A stretch of DNA of 20,123 nucleotides from IMG/VR virus record IMGVR_UViG_3300008735_000128, positions 1-20,123 of that record. One strand, written 5' to 3'. Each line of letters opens with the position of its first letter. Position 1 is the first letter of the stretch. A program made the translations under genes and the position numbers. The notes beneath the pieces were generated by a model that was not told where the DNA came from, did not search any database, and was given only the letters and a program-made list of their open reading frames with translations. Positions 1 through 5,208 of the stretch are shown here, piece by piece. The DNA comes from a virus.

Positions 1-138
1 ATATTGGATATGGTGAGCATTACAATCAGTATGCTGACAGATAATACAAGGATTAGAAGCTACCCATTTTAGGTACTTTTTGTCTTTGATTCTTAGTTCC
101 TTGACCTCTGATAGTGTTACGCACTTTCGTGTAGCCAT
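1..138 (-). CDS. N-terminal part of an HNH/DUF968-type nuclease (runs off left edge)
   Basis: This frame is open from an ATG at 138 to the window edge and gives 46 residues. After a basic leader comes K-Y-L-K-W-V, then P-C-I-I-C about residues 30-34, and A-H-H-I at 41-44. A 'YLxWV...PCxxC...HHI' pattern is typical of small phage HNH-type nucleases of the DUF968 kind, where the cysteines bind zinc and the histidines begin the active site. The rest of the domain lies outside the window. It overlaps the 3' end of the upstream helix-turn-helix gene by 86 nt in another frame, which is long for a phage, and no clear Shine-Dalgarno precedes the ATG. The coding pattern is distinctive, but the call rests on a short fragment. 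Confidence 0.55.
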   Translation of the reverse strand, partial: MATRKCVTLSEVKELRIKDKKYLKWVASNPCIICQHTDCNAHHIQY

Positions 139-553
139 AATATATTGAAAGTCTAGCAAGACCTTCGTGAACTTTGTTAGATGCTTTACGTTCAGATAAT
201 TCAAACATATATGCTATCTCAATAATGCCATAGTTAAACCAACAAAATAACTTCATTATTTTTGCTGACTCTTTACCTATCTCATCATCACAATCTTTAA
301 CTGCAAGTGCAGCACCAATTGATGATGCTATAAAATCTGTATTGGAACCATCTATTCGTTCTTTAAGAACATTACCAGTACCACCACCCATAAGTTCACA
401 CATTAATCTATAACGTGAACCTGCCTCATACTGTTCCATAGATATGAGTTTTCGGTGGTACATATACATTAGTCTAGATTCTCTAATGTTTAACCATACT
501 TTTTTCTTATCTCGTATGGTAGAGATTAACTCAGGTTTTTCTATTAGACGCAT
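53..553 (-). CDS. helix-turn-helix DNA-binding protein, possible phage transcription regulator
   Basis: The 166-residue protein has a mixed helical N-terminus (A-G-S-R-Y-R around residues 45-50) and a G-G-G-T-G segment near 56-60. A helix-turn-helix-like stretch follows at about 108-138 (G-I-I-E-I-A-Y-M-F-E-L-S-E-R-K-A), ending in L-A-R-L-S-I-Y-Y-G. That ending, a sigma-4-like helix pair followed by 'L..L...YG', recalls ArpU/RinA-like late regulators and the DUF6456 family of alphaproteobacteria. A DNA-binding role is inferred from this pattern only. The start overlaps the end of the DnaA-like gene by 23 nt, and the end overlaps the HNH gene. The three probably form one leftward operon. A small terminase subunit is an alternative I cannot exclude. 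Confidence 0.5.
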   Translation of the reverse strand: MRLIEKPELISTIRDKKKVWLNIRESRLMYMYHRKLISMEQYEAGSRYRLMCELMGGGTGNVLKERIDGSNTDFIASSIGAALAVKDCDDEIGKESAKIMKLFCWFNYGIIEIAYMFELSERKASNKVHEGLARLSIYYGYTKVRNTIRGQGTKNQRQKVPKMGSF

Positions 554-839
554 TCTGTATATTATAAGATTCTAATGCTTTATCAACAAAGGATTTGAAA
601 GAAGCATTTCTATTATATAAACCAAAAAGACGATGAACTCTATTCCTTTTACAGGAATGGAGACGAGCAATAAGGCTCTTGCTCCCATACACTTGTGTAG
701 GGTGCAATAGCCATGATAATAAAATAGATAAATTATATATTTTATATTGCCTACTACTTTTTATAGTAATTTTACCTTTTAACATATTAAGAGGTATGTT
801 ATAAGAATTACTAATAAACTTTTGAACATTAATAACCAT
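531..839 (-). CDS. DnaA domain IV-like DNA-binding protein
   Basis: From the ATG at 839 the product is 102 residues. It opens with N-V-Q-K-F-I, a Y-N-I-P segment and a M-L-K-G-K turn. A helix with I-Y-N-L-S-I-L-L-S-W-L-L follows, then a helix-turn-helix (S-L-I-A-R-L-H-S-C-K-R-N-R-V-H-R-L-F) and a final amphipathic helix. This follows the order of DnaA domain IV, which opens with an N-I-Q-K-type helix and reads DnaA boxes. There is no AAA+ domain, so it would bind DNA without ATPase activity, as a replication or regulatory factor. The frame is open further upstream (ATG at 875), but that would run into the divergent exonuclease gene. The homology begins right after 839, so the shorter start is preferred. 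No good Shine-Dalgarno is visible. Confidence 0.5.
   Translation of the reverse strand: MVINVQKFISNSYNIPLNMLKGKITIKSSRQYKIYNLSILLSWLLHPTQVYGSKSLIARLHSCKRNRVHRLFGLYNRNASFKSFVDKALESYNIQNASNRKT
779..805 (+). promoter_or_regulatory. candidate sigma70-type promoter with extended -10
   Basis: TTAACA (779-784) is followed by TG-T-TATAAG (797-805), giving an extended -10 with five of six consensus bases. The spacer is 15 nt, shorter than ideal, but an extended -10 tolerates this. It lies about 45 nt upstream of the first plus-strand gene, inside the divergent DnaA-like gene. In such AT-rich DNA a chance match is possible. Confidence 0.3.
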
Positions 840-845
840 AAGGAG
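840..845 (+). promoter_or_regulatory. Shine-Dalgarno that sets the start of the exonuclease gene
   Basis: AAGGAG lies six bases before the ATG at 852. It favours that start over the in-frame ATG at 822. It fills half of the 12-nt gap between the two divergent start codons (839 and 852). Confidence 0.75.
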
Positions 846-851
846 ATAATT

Positions 852-1643
852 ATGTTGAAAATAATCGAGCATCATTCAGCTTCAGCTGGAAATACATTTT
901 TGGATTGTCCACAAATTTGGATCATAGAAAAATTATATGGATTCAAAACAGAGGAAAATGCAAGAATAAAAATGGGTAATGCTGCTGAGGAGGCAGCTCA
1001 TCATGCATTAATAAATCAAATCACTAATGAAAATAATATAGCAAAAGATGCTAAGATTCAATATGTAAACAAATATCAAGGTTTACAAACAGATGATGAA
1101 TATGAATGGACAGCTAAAATAGCAAATACATTTGTTAAAGAATTAAAACAATATGGTAAATTAATTAATTATCAAAAAGAATATAATGGTAATTATGAAG
1201 GATTAAAATTACCTATAGTTGCAAAAACAGACTTTGAATTCAACGATTATATTGTTGATACCAAAGCAACTGCTAAAATTTGGAGATACAAACAAACTAA
1301 AGCAGAAGAAAAAAGAGGACAAAAGGGTAGAATTATGCCTACAAAACATCCTAAACTTGATCATTTAAGACAGCAATTTTTATATCGTGAACTATTCAAT
1401 AAAGAATGTTTACTTTTATATGCATCTGCTTGGGATAATCATACTGCAGATTTAGGTGATCATATAGGACATTTAGAAGTATTAATTCAGACCTTCAAAT
1501 CAATAGAACATATTTTAGAAATTGCTAATACAAAAGAAGATGTTGTTCGAATGTTTCCTTTGACCTTTGACAGCTGGAGATGGTCATGGTCGATAGGTGC
1601 TGAAGAATTTGCAAGAAAAGTATGGTCAGATGCATGGAAATAG
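852..1643 (+). CDS. PD-(D/E)XK nuclease, RecB/Cas4-like phage exonuclease
   Basis: The 263-residue protein carries the RecB-type nuclease motifs in order. These are G-N-A-A-E-E-A-A-H at about 42-50, K-T-D (Asp127), V-D-T-K (Asp136, Lys138) and H-L-R-Q-Q-F-L-Y (171-178). The length is usual for phage PD-(D/E)XK exonucleases used in recombination, replication-fork processing or degradation of host DNA. The early 'SASAGNTFLDCP' region resembles the N-terminal substrate-binding strand of these enzymes. No cysteine cluster is visible, so it is not an iron-sulphur Cas4. The next gene is SSB-like, a common pairing for single-strand processing. The start is set by the AAGGAG at 840-845. The molecular class is well supported, but the biological role is inferred. 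Confidence 0.82.
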   Translation: MLKIIEHHSASAGNTFLDCPQIWIIEKLYGFKTEENARIKMGNAAEEAAHHALINQITNENNIAKDAKIQYVNKYQGLQTDDEYEWTAKIANTFVKELKQYGKLINYQKEYNGNYEGLKLPIVAKTDFEFNDYIVDTKATAKIWRYKQTKAEEKRGQKGRIMPTKHPKLDHLRQQFLYRELFNKECLLLYASAWDNHTADLGDHIGHLEVLIQTFKSIEHILEIANTKEDVVRMFPLTFDSWRWSWSIGAEEFARKVWSDAWK

Positions 1644-1701
1644 GATATAAATCATGCAACGATTTGGACAAATAATAAAACAAATAAACAAGAGGAACAA
1701 A

Positions 1702-2205
1702 ATGGAAACACAAACATTTGAATGCTCATTTAAACGTGCATTTGAAAAAGATAATGGTGGTGTAACTGTATACGTTACTAAAGATGATGGTACAGATATG
1801 ACCATATATGGTGAGGCTTTAGGTACTTCAAGATGGCAATCAGGTGCCAGATTAAAGATAGCAGCACAACCAGTTAGAACAAGTAAGAATGGTAAACAAT
1901 ACCAAACTGCTAGTTCAATTGAATTACTTGATGGTGAAGTTGCAGTACCTAGTGGTAATATGGTAAGTCCACAAGGAGTTAAAACTGTTAGAGATTTAAG
2001 TGCTCAATGGAAAGAGAAATACAGATTAACTATGAGTAACTTATTAGCTGCAGCAATTCAGTCAGGTAAATTTACATCAGGTACTGTAACAAGTTCTAAT
2101 GGTGATATGTGGTATACATTTGAAATGATTGATGATGCAGTACGTAAAATTCTACAAGCTAAAATGGATAGCGTAGAAGATTTACCTGCAGATGCACCAT
2201 TTTAA
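1702..2205 (+). CDS. single-stranded DNA-binding protein (SSB-like)
   Basis: The start chosen is the ATG at 1702, preceded by AGAGGA at 1691-1696. A longer frame from 1654 has no such site. The product is 167 residues. The first 75 or so look like an OB fold: a strand-rich stretch with T-I-Y-G-E-A-L-G, then R-L-K-I-A-A-Q-P-V-R, K-N-G-K-Q-Y-Q-T-A-S-S-I and E-L-L-D-G. The C-terminus ends D-L-P-A-D-A-P-F, close to the acidic '..DxPF' tip by which SSBs recruit partner enzymes. The segment between is helical and not typical of bacterial SSB. It directly follows the exonuclease. A phage SSB is the best reading from the OB-like pattern and the tail. Confidence 0.6.
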   Translation: METQTFECSFKRAFEKDNGGVTVYVTKDDGTDMTIYGEALGTSRWQSGARLKIAAQPVRTSKNGKQYQTASSIELLDGEVAVPSGNMVSPQGVKTVRDLSAQWKEKYRLTMSNLLAAAIQSGKFTSGTVTSSNGDMWYTFEMIDDAVRKILQAKMDSVEDLPADAPF

Positions 2206-2237
2206 CAATTTCATATTATCTCCCTCGATAAGTGAAA

Positions 2238-2264
2238 CGCTGGGTAGTCAATGATTACCCAGTG
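2238..2264 (+). promoter_or_regulatory. 9-bp hairpin carrying the next start codon in its loop
   Basis: The bases 2238-2246 pair with 2256-2264: CTGGGTA with TACCCAG, plus an outer C-G pair and a G-T wobble. The loop is nine bases (2247-2255) and contains the ATG at 2251. The stem is GC-rich by local standards and no T-run follows, so a classical terminator is unlikely. It may stabilise or end the SSB message, or gate translation of the zinc-ribbon frame. Confidence 0.5.
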
Positions 2265-2442
2265 TAAAAATTGTAATAATTTAGCAATAATAAAAGTAAG
2301 CAAAGATTTTTATCTTTGTGCTGAATGCGAATTAAAAAGGATAAGATATCATGATAGAATTACTAATGTTACTATTTGTACCAGGAGAAGTAAATCCACA
2401 AAAATTAGGAATGCAATATATTCTAAAAGAAAAATTTGTTGA
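2251..2442 (+). CDS. small zinc-ribbon protein
   Basis: The frame encodes 63 residues. Residues 5-26 have C-x2-C, a short beta-like stretch (K-D-F-Y-L), then C-A-E-C, a zinc-ribbon of the type common in small phage proteins. The last 30 or so residues overlap the next gene by 92 nt and look like out-of-frame sequence (basic, no pattern), so the functional part is probably the first 35 residues. The start codon sits in the loop of the hairpin at 2238-2264 and has no clear Shine-Dalgarno. The four-cysteine ribbon is the only real support. The function is unknown. Confidence 0.45.
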   Translation: MITQCKNCNNLAIIKVSKDFYLCAECELKRIRYHDRITNVTICTRRSKSTKIRNAIYSKRKIC

Positions 2443-2581
2443 TTATAAAACTTGTCAAGAATATGTAGAAGAAAATTTATATTTTAGAAAAGATAAAGAT
2501 GTTGGTATTTTTTATAAAATAGATACTAAAGAGTATCAAGTTATGTTAACATATTGTAAACCTATAAAGGAAGATGAATGA
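2351..2581 (+). CDS. small protein with hydrophobic N-terminus and two cysteines
   Basis: The product is 76 residues and starts with M-I-E-L-L-M-L-L-F-V-P-G, a very short hydrophobic segment that could act as a signal or anchor. Two lone cysteines follow (35 and 69), then an acidic tail. AAGGA at about 2337-2341 lies some ten bases before the ATG and supports this start. The plan (short hydrophobic start, T-C-Q-E-Y near the middle, C-K near the end) recurs in two genes of the lysis block at 5205-5420 and 7850-8092. A disulphide-linked periplasmic protein is possible. I do not recognise a named family. The stop overlaps the next start (ATGA). Confidence 0.6.
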   Translation: MIELLMLLFVPGEVNPQKLGMQYILKEKFVDYKTCQEYVEENLYFRKDKDVGIFYKIDTKEYQVMLTYCKPIKEDE

Positions 2582-2673
2582 ATTGGAAAGATTTTTTACA
2601 TTGGTACCCTATGACTATTGTTGTTCCTATAATATTAATCCTAATTTTATTAGGAGCATTTGGAATAATATGA
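2578..2673 (+). CDS. 31-residue single-pass membrane microprotein
   Basis: ATG at 2578-2580 overlaps the preceding TGA in an ATGA. The frame gives 31 residues: a short aromatic head (N-W-K-D-F-L-H-W-Y-P) and one membrane span of about 18 residues (T-I-V-V-P-I-I-L-I-L-I-L-L), ending G-A-F-G-I-I. The tight coupling on both sides and the clean transmembrane segment support a real gene. Its role is unknown. Such peptides in phages may alter the host membrane or act as holin-like factors, but nothing here shows which. Confidence 0.55.
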   Translation: MNWKDFLHWYPMTIVVPIILILILLGAFGII

Positions 2674-2674
2674 A

Positions 2675-2836
2675 ATGGATTACTTACAGTTTAAAGTAGA
2701 GTTAGAAATGATGGGTATTAGTACGTTTGAAAATGATGTATTAGTATTAAAATTATATAAACTATATTTAAAGGAGGATAAAAATGATTACAGAAAAGCG
2801 ATTGGAAGATGCCTTAAAATTCCTATCGGAGACTGA
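2675..2836 (+). CDS. 53-residue hypothetical protein
   Basis: ATG at 2675 lies one base after the preceding stop. The product is 53 residues: an acidic-amphipathic N-terminus (M-D-Y-L-Q-F-K-V-E-L-E-M-M-G-I), a F-E-N-D-V-L-V-L-K-L-Y-K-L-Y helix and a basic tail. The last 53 nt overlap the next gene in another frame. The strong Shine-Dalgarno of that next gene lies inside this one. No family is recognised. The regular helical pattern and exact packing between neighbours are the evidence. Confidence 0.45.
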   Translation: MDYLQFKVELEMMGISTFENDVLVLKLYKLYLKEDKNDYRKAIGRCLKIPIGD

Positions 2837-3113
2837 TGAACAAAACGCAGAAGCAAATGCTAATGTTAAGTATCTGGATAGATTACTTAAAAGAAAGAAA
2901 GCATTATATATCACTGGTGAACACAGTCTTAAAAGCATATCTGCCAAAGAACAAGCATTCTATGCAAGCGATACTTATAAGAATGCTGTTGAAGAACTAT
3001 TTCAAGCAGAAGTTAAAGCAAGTACGCTTGAGAATAAGAGAGATAAAGAAGGTCTTATAATAGATCTGTTTAGAACTTTAGAAGCTAGTAGACGTAAAAA
3101 TAATGTTGTATAA
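2784..3113 (+). CDS. conserved phage coiled-coil protein of unknown function
   Basis: The product is 109 residues, almost all helical and highly charged. It opens T-E-K-R-L-E-D-A-L-K-F-L-S-E-T-D, has a L-D-R-L-L-K-R-K-K-A segment near 31-40, a A-F-Y-A-S-D-T-Y-K-N stretch near 58-67, and ends with L-E-N-K-R-D...L-F-R-T-L-E-A-S-R-R-K. This recalls a small family seen near nuclease and SSB genes in alphaproteobacterial and marine phages, whose role I do not know. AAAGGAGG lies just before the ATG, the strongest ribosome site of the plus operon, so it is probably made in quantity. Confidence 0.7.
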   Translation: MITEKRLEDALKFLSETDEQNAEANANVKYLDRLLKRKKALYITGEHSLKSISAKEQAFYASDTYKNAVEELFQAEVKASTLENKRDKEGLIIDLFRTLEASRRKNNVV

Positions 3114-3294
3114 ATTTAGAAGATGGGTCTATGTACCTTGTGTAACAGAAGTATTTATTGTTGCTGAATCAGATCAAGAAGCAATAAAATCTATGGAAAA
3201 TATAGATCCTAAATCTTTATCTTTTGAGGAGTGTCCTATGACTCACTTAAGATCTACTTATGAAGTAGTAAAATCTGATGTCAAAAAGTCCTGA
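3103..3294 (+). CDS. 63-residue hypothetical protein
   Basis: This small protein begins in the last codons of the preceding gene (11-nt overlap). It has a basic aromatic start (L-Y-K-F-R-R-W-V-Y-V-P), a strand V-T-E-V-F-I-V-A-E-S, then A-I-K-S-M-E and a polar tail. The layout, a strand followed by 'AESDQEAIKSMEN', resembles small phage proteins in which A-x-x-x-x-E-A-I forms a helix after a beta-strand. I know no function for it. Confidence 0.5.
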   Translation: MLYKFRRWVYVPCVTEVFIVAESDQEAIKSMENIDPKSLSFEECPMTHLRSTYEVVKSDVKKS

Positions 3295-3595
3295 ACTAAA
3301 ATTGTTCAGGGCGATTATTACTCAAGCAATTGAGGATGCTATGTATAATGGATTACATAAATATAAAATTATTGATAAAAGAGAAGCTATTGCTTGGCTT
3401 ACAAGTAATTCTAATGACTTTAAAATGATATGTCATTTTGCTGATATAAATTCAGAGTATGCATCTACTAAGTTTGCAAAAGCTATGAAACTTGATATAT
3501 ATAACTTAACTGATACACAACATAAAGTTATTCAGAATAGGTCAGATAGACCACATAAAGAGAAAAACTATAGATTAACATTTAATGACACATAA
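3278..3595 (+). CDS. conserved phage protein of unknown function
   Basis: The product is 105 residues and starts 17 nt inside the previous gene. It has L-K-L-F-R-A-I-I-T-Q-A-I-E-D-A near 8-22, K-R-E-A-I-A-W-L near 34-41 and F-K-M-I-C-H-F-A-D-I-N near 48-58, followed by a basic tail. This order (a helix ending Q-A-x-E-D-A, then E-A-x-x-W-L, then F-x-x-x-C-x-x-A) recalls a short protein seen in many proteobacterial phages, with no role that I know. It may bind DNA, given the helical build and basic end. Confidence 0.6.
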   Translation: MSKSPELKLFRAIITQAIEDAMYNGLHKYKIIDKREAIAWLTSNSNDFKMICHFADINSEYASTKFAKAMKLDIYNLTDTQHKVIQNRSDRPHKEKNYRLTFNDT

Positions 3596-3824
3596 GGATA
3601 TATTCAAAGATATGACATACGAATCACTTAATAAACAAGTAGATGGAACACATTATAAAAATATGAAAGTGCAACCTGCACATTTTATTAATGAAAATAA
3701 ACTTCTATTTGCAGAAGGTAACGCAATAAAGTATATATGTAGGCATCATCTTAAAGGTAAAAAGAAAGATATAGAGAAGGCTATACATTACTTAGAAATG
3801 ATATTAGAAAGAGATTACTCATGA
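3585..3824 (+). CDS. DUF3310 family protein (nucleotide kinase-associated phage protein)
   Basis: The 79 residues carry the DUF3310 signature: H-Y at 23-24, Q-P at 30-31, G-N-A-I-K-Y-I-C-R at 45-53, then K-G-K-K-K-D-I-E-K-A and Y-L. The family is widespread in phages as a stand-alone domain or fused to other domains. It is sometimes labelled nucleotide-kinase-like, but its biochemistry is not settled to my knowledge. The start used overlaps the previous gene by 11 nt. A second in-frame ATG at 3612 has AAGGA 13 bases ahead and would keep the domain. The stop overlaps the next start (ATGA). Confidence 0.85.
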   Translation: MTHKDIFKDMTYESLNKQVDGTHYKNMKVQPAHFINENKLLFAEGNAIKYICRHHLKGKKKDIEKAIHYLEMILERDYS

Positions 3825-4498
3825 GTCATTATAGTGATTTAAATAAAGAGAATAAAGAACTTAAAATCTATAGACCATTTGGTCCTTCAATTGGTCATTG
3901 TAAATTACCACAAGAACTCATTAATGATTTTAATAAAGACTGTGAACATATTATGGATCATGAAGTTAAGAAAAAAACTCATGATTTTTCTGATGAACTT
4001 GTTGGTAATGTTAAGCAAGAATTAGTTATCTCACCTGAAACATTTTCTAAATGGGGTGCTTACTTTGGTAAGTTAATGGATGCTTATATAGAAGCACATC
4101 CTGAGAACCACAAAGAATTACAGAAGATAATATTCAAATCTGGATGGTATGTTCGTACATTTGCTGGTGATTTTAACCCAGCTCATTATCATACTAATTG
4201 TCATGTGTCTTGTGTAGGTTATTTAAAACTACCTGATGACATTGAAGAAGAATGGAAGAAAGAAGATAATGATCATTATCCATCTGCTGGTGGTATTGAA
4301 ATGCAATATGGACAAGTCCATTTGTTCTCAAATAATACTGTAAGGATTAGACCAAAGGTTGGTGATTATTATATCTTTCCTTGGTGGATGTACCACATGG
4401 TATATCCTTTTAGATCAAAGGGAGAACGTAGATCTTTTAGTTTTAATGTATATGGTAAACCAAAAGAAGATCCTAAACCTAGGGAACTAATTCTATAG
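3821..4498 (+). CDS. 2-oxoglutarate/Fe(II)-dependent oxygenase-like protein
   Basis: The product is 225 residues. The C-terminal half matches the phage 2OG-Fe(II) oxygenase fold: A-H-Y-H at 121-124 (iron-ligand region), a beta-strand V-S-C-V-G-Y-L-K-L-P, G-D-Y-Y-I-F-P-W-W-M-Y-H (His192, distal iron ligand) and R-R-S-F-S-F-N at 203-209 (2OG-binding arginine). This order is that of the putative 2OG-Fe(II) oxygenases common in marine phages. The substrate is not shown; DNA bases, protein or a small metabolite are all possible. The N-terminal 100 residues are helical and not recognised. It is the last plus-strand gene, and its 3' end is overlapped in antisense by the gene at 4479-4607. Confidence 0.78.
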   Translation: MSHYSDLNKENKELKIYRPFGPSIGHCKLPQELINDFNKDCEHIMDHEVKKKTHDFSDELVGNVKQELVISPETFSKWGAYFGKLMDAYIEAHPENHKELQKIIFKSGWYVRTFAGDFNPAHYHTNCHVSCVGYLKLPDDIEEEWKKEDNDHYPSAGGIEMQYGQVHLFSNNTVRIRPKVGDYYIFPWWMYHMVYPFRSKGERRSFSFNVYGKPKEDPKPRELIL

Positions 4499-4607
4499 AG
4501 TTATCTCTATTCTTTCTCTTATATCTTTTCTTACTTTTAATAATTCTGTATCTAAAGAGTCTTAACTGTCTAGCAATAGGGTTACGTTTCTTATTACGTT
4601 TCTGCAC
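4479..4607 (-). CDS. 42-residue basic ArfA-like protein
   Basis: A GTG start at 4607 (second option: none in frame) gives 42 residues, very rich in Lys and Arg. The pattern K-R-N-P-I-A-R-Q-L-R, then F-R-Y-R-I-I-K-S-K-K, then Y-K-R-K-N matches a type of tiny phage protein with 'RNPxAxxLR..FRxRxVxxKKxYxRK'. It also resembles the ribosome-rescue factor ArfA, which has N-A-I-E-A-L-L, F-R-Q-R-V-E-K-N-K-K and Y-M-R-K in the same order. The KGKGS segment of ArfA is missing. The start overlaps the lipoprotein gene by 14 nt, and the last 20 nt lie antisense to the oxygenase gene. The frame is open with clear composition. The ribosome-rescue role is inferred only. Confidence 0.5.
   Translation of the reverse strand: MQKRNKKRNPIARQLRLFRYRIIKSKKRYKRKNRDNSIELVP
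4495..4515 (+). terminator. weak intrinsic terminator candidate of the plus operon
   Basis: ATAGAG (4495-4500) and CTCTAT (4505-4510) form a perfect 6-bp stem with a TTAT loop, starting within the stop codon of the oxygenase gene. A T-rich tract TCTTT follows. The stem is AT-rich and hence weak. The location, at the end of the plus operon and facing the opposing late genes, favours it. Confidence 0.4.
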
Positions 4608-4773
4608 ACTTCTTCTTTCCCCATTTCCAAGTTTGAGTAATAGATTTCTTTTCTTGTAGTTTATCGTTCTTACTATCTGTTTCTGTTACTCCTATTTCAA
4701 CAGTAGTTTTGTCAGGACATACACTGTTACATCCAACTAAAAGAAGGAAGATTAAAAGTAAATATATCCTCAT
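4594..4773 (-). CDS. small lipoprotein, outer-membrane spanin candidate
   Basis: The 59-residue product has a signal peptide of about 14 residues (I-Y-L-L-L-I-F-L-L-L) ending in the lipobox L-V-G-C, so Cys15 would be lipidated. A short mature part follows, polar and lysine-rich, with three further pieces: V-C-P-D, I-T-Q-T-W-K-W and a late cysteine. Asn follows Cys15, so sorting to the outer membrane is allowed. The gene starts one base after the stop of a membrane-anchored coiled-coil gene. A single-pass protein followed at once by a small lipoprotein is the layout of two-component spanins, which fuse the membranes in the last step of lysis. The lipoprotein is certain from sequence; the spanin role is inferred. 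Confidence 0.65.
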   Translation of the reverse strand: MRIYLLLIFLLLVGCNSVCPDKTTVEIGVTETDSKNDKLQEKKSITQTWKWGKKKCAET

Positions 4774-4774
4774 T

Positions 4775-4954
4775 TCAGTTCTTCTTATTCTTTACCTTCT
4801 TAAGAACCTTATTCATTTTTTTATGTAAAACTTTTTGATCTTGTTGGATCTTCATTACTTCAGATTTAAGATCCCAAGTAGCATGTAAGTTCCAACCAAT
4901 AAGCGAAACTAAAGCTATCAAAGCAAGTCCTACAATTTTATCTTTTATATCCAT
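4775..4954 (-). CDS. membrane-anchored coiled-coil protein, inner-membrane spanin candidate
   Basis: The 59-residue product has one membrane span at about residues 7-22 (I-V-G-L-A-L-I-A-L-V-S-L-I-G-W). A charged helical tail follows (L-K-S-E-V-M-K-I-Q-Q-D-Q-K-V-L) with a lysine-rich end. The ATG shares one base with the previous stop (TAATG). N-terminal anchor plus periplasmic coiled coil is the form of an i-spanin (Rz), and the lipoprotein gene comes right after. It is shorter than typical Rz (about 150 residues). The A-G/G-W after the span resembles the protein encoded just upstream at 4954-5208, so the two may be paralogues. Confidence 0.6.
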   Translation of the reverse strand: MDIKDKIVGLALIALVSLIGWNLHATWDLKSEVMKIQQDQKVLHKKMNKVLKKVKNKKN

Positions 4955-5208
4955 TAGTTATAATTATATCCTGTTGAGGGTTGATTATCTAAAACTTCAA
5001 ATAGTTTTTTATGTTGGTCCATAATTTCTTTATCTGAATCCATCATTTTATCTACTTGATCTTCTAGTTTTAAAACTTGTGCTTGAAGTGTATGTACTTT
5101 ATCTTCATGTACTGCTTGGATAGTAGATAATTCAAATGTACGAGAAAGACTCCAACCAGCTAAAGCTAATAAAATTCCTACCAACATTGTCATTAATTTT
5201 TCTATCAT
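4954..5208 (-). CDS. single-pass membrane coiled-coil protein
   Basis: The 84-residue product has a membrane span at about 5-20 (L-M-T-M-L-V-G-I-L-L-A-L-A-G-W-S) and then a long heptad-patterned helix (L-Q-A-Q-V-L-K-L-E-D-Q-V-D-K-M). It ends in an acidic region and a short loop with an aromatic end. The form is like that of phage Rz-type or other lysis-block anchors, with the coil in the periplasm. It shares 4 nt with the previous gene and 1 nt with the next. It may pair with the other coiled-coil anchors in this block. No specific family is recognised. Confidence 0.6.
   Translation of the reverse strand: MIEKLMTMLVGILLALAGWSLSRTFELSTIQAVHEDKVHTLQAQVLKLEDQVDKMMDSDKEIMDQHKKLFEVLDNQPSTGYNYN

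Noticed and set aside
580-588. TTATCAACA, a near match to a DnaA box
   Set aside because: It is a single copy within coding sequence, eight of nine bases, and such matches are expected by chance in AT-rich DNA. No cluster of boxes supports an origin.
665-684. hairpin GAGCAA...TTGCTC
   Set aside because: It is six base pairs with an eight-base loop inside the helix-turn-helix codons of the DnaA-like gene, with no T-run. It is explained by coding sequence.
822-851. longer start of the exonuclease from the ATG at 822
   Set aside because: No Shine-Dalgarno is present there. AAGGAG at 840-845 points to 852, and the extra ten residues do not fit the family start.
1525-1713. minus-strand frame of 62 residues
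   Set aside because: It is antisense to the end of the exonuclease and the SSB leader, with no ribosome site and no protein pattern.
4499-4953. apparent 455-nt non-coding gap between the opposing operons
   Set aside because: It is filled by three small minus-strand genes (4479-4607, 4594-4773 and 4775-4954) that were read directly from the bases.
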